Source: SLRI01 sp964402505
GTDB taxonomy: Bacteria > Pseudomonadota > Alphaproteobacteria > Geminicoccales > Geminicoccaceae
Reading direction: 5' to 3'
Assembly (NCBI GenBank): GCA_964402505.1
Contig: CAYOCP010000002.1
Span: 62,001-126,000 of the forward strand
Length of the DNA stretch: 64,000 nucleotides
The position numbers were made by a program, and so were the translations under genes. The first letter of the stretch is position 1. Every line of letters begins with the position of its first letter. Below are positions 58,403 through 64,000 of this stretch, piece by piece. The notes beneath the pieces were generated by a model. That model was not told the DNA's origin. It saw only the letters and a program-made list of their open reading frames with translations, and did not search any database.

Positions 58403-59098
58403 ATGCTGACCCGAGAGAACCTGCAGAACGGCTGGCTCGACCGCATGGCCACGAGTGCGAGGGCGGCCGGCGACACCACTCATATCCGCACCGAGGCGGA
58501 GCTCGCCGCCTGCAGGGCCCGGGCGCTGGCCCGCCATCCGCCGGGGCGGGACCTCTGGCTCTTCGCCTATGGCTCGCTGATCTGGAACCCGGCTTTCCAT
58601 TTCGCCGAGCGGCGGCGGGGCGGCATCTGGGGCTATCACCGGCGGTTCTGCCTTTGGACCAATCTCGGGCGCGGCACGGTCGAGCGGCCGGGCCTGATGC
58701 TCGGGCTCGATCGGGGCGGGAGCTGTCAGGGTCTGCTCTACCGGATCGAGGCCGGAGAGATCGAGGAGGAGCTGACCCTGGTCTGGCGGCGCGAGATGAT
58801 CACCGCCGCCTATCGGCCGGTCTGGGTGCGGGGCCGGACCCGGACGGGAGCCGTGGAGGCCTTGACCTTCGCCATCAATCGCCGCCATCCGCGCTATGCC
58901 GGCAGGCTCGAGGACGAGCGCGTGGTCGAGACGCTGGCGACCGCGGCGGGGCCGCTCGGCCCCTGCGCCGACTATCTCTTCAACACGCATCGCCACTTGG
59001 CCGAGCTCGCCATCCAAGACCCGCGGCTCGGCCGCTTGTGCCAGGCGGTGCGCGCCCGCCTCGACCACGCCGGATCGCCGGCTAGGAGCGATCCTTGA
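58403..59098 (+). CDS. Gamma-glutamylcyclotransferase (ChaC family)
   Basis: A 231-residue protein of the ChaC family: LWLFAYGSLIWNPAFHF contains the YGSL substrate loop, followed by HRRFCLW, GLMLGLDRGGSCQGLLYRI, with the catalytic Glu expected in the EELTLVWRREM region, and PHR-like ADYLFNTHRHLAELAI. ChaC degrades glutathione to 5-oxoproline and Cys-Gly. ATG 58403 lacks a strong ribosome site. The 3' end overlaps the convergent gloB by 17 bases; both genes relate to glutathione chemistry. Confidence 0.87.
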   Translation: MLTRENLQNGWLDRMATSARAAGDTTHIRTEAELAACRARALARHPPGRDLWLFAYGSLIWNPAFHFAERRRGGIWGYHRRFCLWTNLGRGTVERPGLMLGLDRGGSCQGLLYRIEAGEIEEELTLVWRREMITAAYRPVWVRGRTRTGAVEALTFAINRRHPRYAGRLEDERVVETLATAAGPLGPCADYLFNTHRHLAELAIQDPRLGRLCQAVRARLDHAGSPARSDP

Positions 59099-59807
59099 GC
59101 GCCCTGAGGCGGCCGAACTCGGCGGCATTGCCGGCCCGGACGAAGGGGTTGGTGGCGCGCTCCCGGCCGATGGTGCTCGGGATCGTCGGTCGCCCCGCCC
59201 GGCGCAGCTCGTCGACCTCGTCCGCCCGGGCCTGGAGTGCCGCATTCTCGTGATCGACGTGGAGGGCGAAGCGGGCATTGCTCTGGGTGTACTCGTGGCC
59301 GCAATAGACGCGGGTCGCGTCCGGCAGCGCCATGAGCCGGCCGAGCGATTCCCACATGATCTCGGCCGATCCCTCGAGCAGCCGGCCGCAGCCGATGGCA
59401 AAGAGCGTGTCGCCGCAGAAGAGCGCTCCGCTCGCCGGGAAGTGGAAGCTGATATGGCCGGCGGTGTGGCCTGGCGTGGCGATGATGGTGGCGGTCTCCT
59501 CGCCGAAGGCGAAACGGTCGCCGTCGGTGAGCTCGAGATCGATGCCGGGCACTTTCGCCGCCTCGGCGGCCGGCCCGGCGATGCGGCAGCCATAGCGCTC
59601 CTTGAGGCCGAGATTGCCGCCGGTGTGGTCGGCATGGTGGTGGGTGACGAGAATCCAGTCGAGCCCGCGGCCCAGCTCGTCGAGGCGTGCCGCGACCGGC
59701 GTGTCGACGGCCGGGTCCACCACTCCCGACATGCCGCTCACCGGCTCGCGCAGCAGGTAGCAGTAGTTGTCGTCGAGAACCGGCAGGAGCTCGATCTCGA
59801 GGGGCAT
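59082..59807 (-). CDS. gloB: Hydroxyacylglutathione hydrolase (glyoxalase II)
   Basis: A 241-residue metallo-beta-lactamase-fold enzyme. The binuclear zinc site THHHADHTGG is at residues 55-64 and GHTAGHISF and FCGDTLFAIGCGRL follow; the C-terminal helical domain has VYCGHEYTQSNARFA and REATNPF-like RERATNPF, which mark glyoxalase II specifically. It hydrolyses S-lactoylglutathione to lactate and glutathione. ATG 59807 has GAAGGAA upstream. It is divergent from a methyltransferase gene, an arrangement common in alphaproteobacteria. Confidence 0.95.
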   Translation of the reverse strand: MPLEIELLPVLDDNYCYLLREPVSGMSGVVDPAVDTPVAARLDELGRGLDWILVTHHHADHTGGNLGLKERYGCRIAGPAAEAAKVPGIDLELTDGDRFAFGEETATIIATPGHTAGHISFHFPASGALFCGDTLFAIGCGRLLEGSAEIMWESLGRLMALPDATRVYCGHEYTQSNARFALHVDHENAALQARADEVDELRRAGRPTIPSTIGRERATNPFVRAGNAAEFGRLRALKDRS

Positions 59808-59838
59808 GTCACGTTCCTTCGATTGCCGTGCATCGCTC

Positions 59839-59870
59839 TTCAAATACGGGCCAAGGAAGCTATAGTGCAA
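59839..59870. promoter_or_regulatory. Overlapping divergent promoters between gloB and methyltransferase gene
   Basis: Rightward: TTCAAA (59839-59844) and TATAGT (59861-59866), spacing 16. Leftward: TTGCAC (59870-59865) and TATTTG (59846-59841), spacing 18. The rightward -10 overlaps the leftward -35, so expression of the two genes should be mutually exclusive at any instant. Both are reasonable, not perfect, matches. Confidence 0.4.
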
Positions 59871-59896
59871 GGCATCGCAGGGGAGTCGAAGAGTCG

Positions 59897-60733
59897 ATGC
59901 GGCCCGATATCGTCGAGCTGACGGAGTTCTACGCGAGCCGTGACGGTGAGCAGGCGCGCCGGCTCATCAATCTTCAGTTGCGCCAGATCTGGCCGGATCT
60001 CGGCGGCATGGATCTTTTGGGCATCGGCTTCGCGGCACCCTTTCTTTCGACCTTCGCCGAGGCCGGCAGGCGGGCGGCGCTGATGCCGGCGACCCAGGGT
60101 GCGGCACCCTGGCCGCCCGGCGCGCGCAACCTCGCGGTGCTCGGCCGCGAGGACGAGCTGCCGTTCGACGACCGGACCTTCGATCGGGTGATCCTCGCGC
60201 ATGCGCTCGAGTGCAGCCCGCACGGCAACCGGCTGATGCGCGAGGCGTGGCGGGTGCTGCGCGATGGCGGCCGGCTCTTGATGATCGTGCCCAACCGGCG
60301 CGGCCTCTGGTGCTGGAGCGAGAAAACACCCTTCGGCTTCGGCCAGCCCTTCACGAGGGGCCAGCTCGAGCGCAATCTCAAGAACCACCTGTTCACCACG
60401 GGTGCCTTTCGCGGTGCGCTCTTCATGCCTCCCCTGGGGCGGGTGCTGCCGATCGGCCGCCGCCTCGCGCGGCGCCTCGGCCTTTCGGTCGAGCGCCTCG
60501 GACTCTGGCTAGTGCCGCATTTCTCGGGCGTCCTGATCGGCGAGGCGATCAAGGAGGTCTACGCGCCGACGCACGGCCACGCTCTGGTCCGGCCGAGCAG
60601 CCGGCGCTACCTGCCGATGCCGGAGGCGGTCGTGGCCAAGGAGCAGGTGAGCGCCCGCGCCCGGCCTCACGCCGCCTGCTCGGCGGCCCCGCTCTCGCCG
60701 ATGAGCGAGAGGTCGAACGGGGTCGTCTGGTAG
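59897..60733 (+). CDS. SAM-dependent methyltransferase-like protein, divergent from gloB
   Basis: A 278-residue protein with a methyltransferase 11-like core: LLGIGFAAPFL in place of the usual glycine-rich motif I, then LPFDDRTFDRVILAHALE and EAWRVLRDGGRLLMIVPNRRGLWCW, a well-conserved alphaproteobacterial family. Motif I lacks the DxGxGxG form, so SAM binding may be altered. Function unknown. ATG 59897 has GGGGAG about 12 bases upstream. The last 67 bases overlap the end of the convergent metA gene. Confidence 0.8.
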   Translation: MRPDIVELTEFYASRDGEQARRLINLQLRQIWPDLGGMDLLGIGFAAPFLSTFAEAGRRAALMPATQGAAPWPPGARNLAVLGREDELPFDDRTFDRVILAHALECSPHGNRLMREAWRVLRDGGRLLMIVPNRRGLWCWSEKTPFGFGQPFTRGQLERNLKNHLFTTGAFRGALFMPPLGRVLPIGRRLARRLGLSVERLGLWLVPHFSGVLIGEAIKEVYAPTHGHALVRPSSRRYLPMPEAVVAKEQVSARARPHAACSAAPLSPMSERSNGVVW

Positions 60734-61620
60734 ATCTCGTTGATCCAGTTGCCGAAGAGAAGATGGGCGTAGGCCCGCCAGCAATTGCGCGGTGCCTTGG
60801 TCGGATCGTCGTCGGGGTAGTAGTTGAGTGGCAGGGAGACGTCGCCGCGGCTGGCGCAGTCGCGCCGGTACTCGTCGGCGAGGGTGAAGGTGTCGTATTC
60901 GAGGTGGTTGAACATGAAGACCTCGCGTTTCGCCGGGTCGTGCACGAGGCAGACGCCGGCCGCGTTGGAGACCGCGAGGACCTCTAGGCCCGGCACCGCC
61001 TCGATATCGGCGCGGCGCACTTCCGTATGGCGGGAGACCGGCACGAGGAAGTAGTCGTCGAAGCCGCGCAAGAGGCCGGGCCGGGCCGCGTCGCGGCGCT
61101 CGATGACGTAGTGGGTGTAGATACCAAAGCGCTTCACCGGCAGGGTGTATTTGGGGACGCCGTGGAAATGGTAGAGGGCCGCCTGCGCGCCCCAGCAGAT
61201 GTGGAAGCACGAGTGGACGTTGGTTCTGGACCAGTCGAAGATGGCGGCCAGCTCGGGCCAGTACTTGACCTCCTCGAACGGCAGGAGCTCGACGGGGGCG
61301 CCCGTGACGATCAGCCCGTCGAACTTCTGGTCCCTGACCTCGTCCCATTGCCGGTAGAAGCTCTGCAGATGCGAGAGCGGCACGTTCTGCGGCCGGTAGG
61401 TCGAGGTGGTGAGCAGGGTCAGCTCCACCTGCAGGGCGGTGGCGCCGAGCAGCCGTGCGAGCTGCGTCTCCGTCTTGGGCTTCTCGGGCATCAGGTTGAG
61501 GAGCGCGATCTGCAGCGGCCGCACGTCCTGGCGCAGCGCCTCGTTCTCGCCGATCAGGCGCACCCCTTCGGTCGCGAGCATCGCCGCTGCGGGCAGGTCA
61601 TTGGGAATCCTGATCGGCAC
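60667..61620 (-). CDS. metA: Homoserine O-acyltransferase MetA, predicted acetyl-CoA specific
   Basis: 317 residues from GTG 61620 (GGGAGA 7 bases upstream; the product then begins VPIRIPNDLPA like E. coli MPIRVPDELPA). The catalytic cysteine is Cys142 in ICWGAQAAL, with FNHLEYD carrying the His and Glu of the triad. It activates homoserine for methionine synthesis. In this family residue 111 sets the acyl donor: Gly prefers succinyl-CoA, Glu acetyl-CoA. Here it is Glu111 (GAPVELLPFEEVKYWPE), so acetylation is predicted despite the metA name. It is controlled by a SAM-II riboswitch 82 bases upstream. Confidence 0.93.
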   Translation of the reverse strand: MPIRIPNDLPAAAMLATEGVRLIGENEALRQDVRPLQIALLNLMPEKPKTETQLARLLGATALQVELTLLTTSTYRPQNVPLSHLQSFYRQWDEVRDQKFDGLIVTGAPVELLPFEEVKYWPELAAIFDWSRTNVHSCFHICWGAQAALYHFHGVPKYTLPVKRFGIYTHYVIERRDAARPGLLRGFDDYFLVPVSRHTEVRRADIEAVPGLEVLAVSNAAGVCLVHDPAKREVFMFNHLEYDTFTLADEYRRDCASRGDVSLPLNYYPDDDPTKAPRNCWRAYAHLLFGNWINEIYQTTPFDLSLIGESGAAEQAA

Positions 61621-61702
61621 GAGATGTCTCCCGGAGACCGCCGATACGCCCACGTCGTCAGCGGCTAACGGGACGCGCGGCCAGGAGACCTGCCAAGCAC
61701 GA

Positions 61703-61757
61703 CCTTTTAGCTGCTTCTTTAACGTGGCCGCAAGCCGGTCAGCTCAAATCACCACGG
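61703..61757 (-). ncRNA. SAM-II riboswitch (metA RNA motif) upstream of metA
   Basis: Reading leftward from 61757, the RNA has P1 CGTGG paired with CCACG, the conserved TGATTTGAGCTG and GGCTTGC between, then TTAAAGAAG and CAGCTAAAA. AGCTG of the loop can pair with CAGCT to form the H-type pseudoknot that holds SAM. Sequence and spacing match the SAM-II consensus almost throughout. SAM-II is known from alphaproteobacteria, usually before metA or metX, lowering expression when SAM is plentiful. The distance of about 80 bases to the GTG start is longer than in directly RBS-masking examples. Confidence 0.92.
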
Positions 61758-61761
61758 CCCT

Positions 61762-61790
61762 CATCTTGGCCGGTCGGACGTTACTGTCAA
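61762..61790 (-). promoter_or_regulatory. Promoter of metA transcript
   Basis: Reading leftward, a perfect -35 TTGACA (61790-61785) and an AAGATG -10 (61767-61762) are 17 bases apart. A start about 7 bases after the -10 would fall at roughly 61755, exactly at the 5' end of the riboswitch P1 stem, which supports both assignments. Confidence 0.7.
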
Positions 61791-61918
61791 GCATGCCGGC
61801 CGCGGAGCCGCTTTACGCGCCCGGCGCCGCGGCGTAATTGAGGCCGGCGAAGGCAGCGCGAGCCCCGAAAGCGAGCCTCCCAGCGAGCCCCGAAGCCAGT
61901 CATCGAGAAGCCACCGCC

Positions 61919-62803
61919 TTGGCCGAATCCGCTCCAGACGACCTCAGCCGGCTTCGGGCCGAGATCGACCGACTGGACGACGCGCTCGTCGATCTCCTGC
62001 TGAAACGCATCGCCGTCGTCCGCCGCATCGCCGGGGTCAAGACCAATGCGACGGGCCTCGCCCTTCGGCCGTCGCGCGAGGCGGACATCATCCGCCGGCT
62101 GACCGCCCGGGCGGCACCGGCCCTGCCGCCCGCGGCGCTGACCCGCATGTGGCGGGAGCTGCTGGCGACCACCACAAGATTGCAGACGCCGTTCAAGGTC
62201 GCCGTGCTCGACGATCCGGCACACCCGCACGTGGCGGCGCTGGCGCGCGACCAGTTCGGCACGACGACGCCGATTGTTGCGGTCGAGACGGCGCATCAGG
62301 GCTTCCGTCTGATCGCCACCGGCGAAGCCGAGCTTCTGGTCGTGCCGGCGCCGGACGAGGACTGCTACTGGTGGCGCCGGGTCACGGCGACGCTGATCGA
62401 CAGCCCTTTGCGCGTGATCGGCCGCCTGCCGTTCTGCCCGCCCGACCCCGGGGCCGGCGATCCGGTGCCGGCGGCGCTCGTGCTCGGCGGGCTGCTGGCC
62501 GAGCCCTCGAGCGCCGATCTGACGCTCGTCGCGGTCGAGACGGACGTCGATCTGAGCCAGGCACGCTTGCGGGACCTGATAGCCGCGGGCGGCGTGGAGC
62601 TGATCTCGCTCGTGTGCCTGCGTGACCTGCAGCCGGAGGGCGCCTTCTTCCTCGCCGAGGTCGCGGGCATGGGCGAAGCGCTGCTCGCCCGTCTCGGGCA
62701 GGCCTTCGCACCCTTGCGCGAGAGGCTCTTGCGCCTCGATGTGCTCGGCAGCTATCCACGGCCCCTCGGCCTCGACGCGGCTCCCTCCGACAGCGCCGCC
62801 TGA
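61919..62803 (+). CDS. Chorismate mutase with long uncharacterised C-terminal domain
   Basis: 294 residues if it starts at TTG 61919 (GAGAAG about 9 bases upstream); TTG 61838 would add a 27-residue low-complexity tail and no ATG exists. Residues 9-95 are an AroQ-type chorismate mutase: LRAEIDRLDDALVDLLLKR, VVRRIAGVK, LRPSREADIIRRL. It turns chorismate into prephenate. The remaining about 200 residues (FKVAVLDDPAHPHVAALARD onward) resemble a degenerate prephenate-dehydratase/periplasmic-binding fold, but the TRF catalytic motif of prephenate dehydratase is absent. It precedes hisC and tyrA, so it feeds tyrosine synthesis. Confidence 0.82.
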   Translation: MAESAPDDLSRLRAEIDRLDDALVDLLLKRIAVVRRIAGVKTNATGLALRPSREADIIRRLTARAAPALPPAALTRMWRELLATTTRLQTPFKVAVLDDPAHPHVAALARDQFGTTTPIVAVETAHQGFRLIATGEAELLVVPAPDEDCYWWRRVTATLIDSPLRVIGRLPFCPPDPGAGDPVPAALVLGGLLAEPSSADLTLVAVETDVDLSQARLRDLIAAGGVELISLVCLRDLQPEGAFFLAEVAGMGEALLARLGQAFAPLRERLLRLDVLGSYPRPLGLDAAPSDSAA

Positions 62804-62849
62804 AAGCCCGGTCAAAGGACACTCCTCTTCAATCGCGGGACTTTGCGTG

Positions 62850-63956
62850 ATGGCAAGCTCAGCGCCGCGGCCGCGCCCCGGCATTCTCGAGATCGAGGCC
62901 TATCAGGGCGGGCGCGCCGAGACCGGCCGCGGCCGGCCGGCGATCAAGCTCTCGGCCAATGAGAGCGCGATCGGCCCGAGCCCCTTGGCCGTCGAGGCGT
63001 TCCGCGGGGCCGCCGAACGGTTGCACCGCTACCCCGAAGGGGGGAGCGCCAATTTGCGCGCGGCGCTCGGCCGCCGTCACAATCTCGACCCGGCGCGGCT
63101 GGTCTGCGGCGCCGGGTCGGACGAGCTCATCGCCCTTCTCGCCCGTGCCTATGCGGGGCCGGGGGAGGAGGTGCTGTTCACCGAGCATGGCTTTCTCATG
63201 TACCGGCTCTCGGCGCTCGGTGTCGGCGCCACGCCGGTGGCGGCGCCGGAGCGATCGCTCAAGGCCGATGTCGAGGCGCTTCTGGCGCGGCTCACCAGCC
63301 GCACGCGCATCGTCTTCATCGCCAATCCCAACAACCCGACCGGCAGCTATCTCGGCGGCGAGGATCTCCGGCGGCTGCATGCCGGCCTGCCTTCGGACGT
63401 GCTCCTCGTCATCGACGCGGCCTATGCCGAGTTCGTCGAGGCGGCGGACTACGAGAGCGGCCTCGAGCTCGCCATGAACGAGCCCAATGTCGTCATGACC
63501 AGGACTTTCTCGAAGCTTCACGGGCTCGCCGCACTTCGCCTCGGCTGGCTCTACGGCCCGGCCCACGTGGTCGACGTGATCAACCGGCTGCGCGGCCCCT
63601 TCAACGTGGCGCTGCCGGCGCAGGAGGCGGGGATCGCAGCGCTCGAGGACGTGGCGCACGAGCAGCGGGCGCGCGCCCACAATGCGCGCTGGCTGCCGTG
63701 GCTGCGGGCCGAGCTCCAGCGGCTGGGCCTCGTCGTCCATCCGAGCGTCGGCAACTTCGTCCTCGTGGCGTTTCCGGCCGAGGCCGGGCGGGATGCCGAG
63801 GCGGCCAGCGCCCGGCTCGAGGCCGACGGGCTGATCGCGCGGCAGATGGCGGCCTACGGCCTGCCGCACTGCCTGCGCATCACGGTCGGGCTCGAGGCCG
63901 AGAACCGGGCCGTCGTGGCCTCCTTGGCGCAGCTCTTCGGCAGGCAGGTGACATGA
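62850..63956 (+). CDS. hisC: Histidinol-phosphate/aromatic aminotransferase (HisC family)
   Basis: A 368-residue fold-type I PLP enzyme: KLSANESAIGPSPLA near the start, NPNNPTG at residues 159-165, DAAYAEFV, and the PLP lysine Lys222 in TRTFSKLHGLAALRLGW. In this operon position, between a chorismate mutase and prephenate dehydrogenase, HisC homologs often serve as broad aromatic aminotransferases as well as in histidine synthesis. ATG 62850 lies 46 bases after the upstream stop. Its TGA overlaps the next start (ATGA). Confidence 0.93.
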   Translation: MASSAPRPRPGILEIEAYQGGRAETGRGRPAIKLSANESAIGPSPLAVEAFRGAAERLHRYPEGGSANLRAALGRRHNLDPARLVCGAGSDELIALLARAYAGPGEEVLFTEHGFLMYRLSALGVGATPVAAPERSLKADVEALLARLTSRTRIVFIANPNNPTGSYLGGEDLRRLHAGLPSDVLLVIDAAYAEFVEAADYESGLELAMNEPNVVMTRTFSKLHGLAALRLGWLYGPAHVVDVINRLRGPFNVALPAQEAGIAALEDVAHEQRARAHNARWLPWLRAELQRLGLVVHPSVGNFVLVAFPAEAGRDAEAASARLEADGLIARQMAAYGLPHCLRITVGLEAENRAVVASLAQLFGRQVT

Positions 63957-64000
63957 AGCCGTTCGCCAGGGTGGCGCTGATCGGCATCGGGCTGATCAAC
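63953..64000 (+). CDS. tyrA: Prephenate/arogenate dehydrogenase, N-terminal fragment
   Basis: The first 16 codons read MKPFARVALIGIGLIN, the start of a Rossmann domain (GxGxxG beginning) typical of TyrA, and ATG overlaps the hisC stop. With chorismate mutase and hisC upstream this is almost certainly tyrA; the rest lies beyond the window. Confidence 0.75.
   Translation, partial: MKPFARVALIGIGLIN

Noticed and set aside
1..64000. tRNA or rRNA genes and insertion sequences
   Set aside because: No cloverleaf with a GTTCGA-type loop, no rRNA-like stretch and no transposase-like protein was found.

Overview
The window is a 64-kb piece of very GC-rich (about 70 % by eye), gene-dense bacterial chromosome from a draft assembly; a run of exactly 100 N sits at 14133-14232. 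Gene content and order point to an alphaproteobacterium, probably Rhodospirillales- or Geminicoccales-like. The signs are a SAM-II riboswitch before metA, many periplasmic-binding-protein transporters (TctABC, MalFG-type, Opp-type, PotABC), the dprA-topA-rnr block next to plsY, and a chorismate mutase-hisC-tyrA operon. This placement is inference; there is no rRNA in the window, and I saw no tRNA or CRISPR.

Layout. 1-9.5 kb: a sugar-type ABC transporter operon with a glycerophosphodiester phosphodiesterase and two consecutive endonuclease/exonuclease/phosphatase-fold hydrolases, bracketed by two paralogous ketopantoate-reductase-like genes. 9.6-12.4 kb: split altronate-dehydratase-type genes divergent from a LarA-like (nickel-pincer) racemase/epimerase. 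12.4-25.1 kb: two tripartite tricarboxylate transporters (TctCBA) around a LysR regulator. The first is interrupted between tctB and tctA by a decaying array of 219-bp repeats containing the assembly gap. The second continues, by ATGA overlap, into two sulfatases, followed by an unrecognised barrel-like protein.

25.1-32.6 kb: a six-gene hydrogenase-4/complex-I-like membrane complex (HyfB,C,E,F,G,I) preceded by, and coupled to, an XRE-type regulator. Its large subunit lacks the NiFe-binding cysteine motifs, so it is an energy-converting-hydrogenase-related (Ehr-type) complex rather than a hydrogenase; this is the most interesting system here. 32.7-45 kb: a Dabb protein, a peptide-type ABC importer with a fused double ATPase, a MalFG-type importer without ATPase divergent from an aldo/keto reductase and an enolase-superfamily sugar-acid dehydratase, and a RES/Xre toxin-antitoxin pair. 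45-50 kb: a UbiH-like monooxygenase divergent from PotBCA (no PotD) plus exonuclease III.

50-64 kb is core chromosome: a RibD-like reductase, RNase R, topoisomerase I, DprA, PlsY, ChaC, glyoxalase II, two methyltransferases, MetA under a SAM-II riboswitch with a clear promoter, and the chorismate mutase-HisC-TyrA operon running off the right edge. The left two thirds looks like catabolic and transport accessory DNA in which many ORFs are joined by ATGA, GTGA or TGATG overlaps, so operon structure can be read directly.
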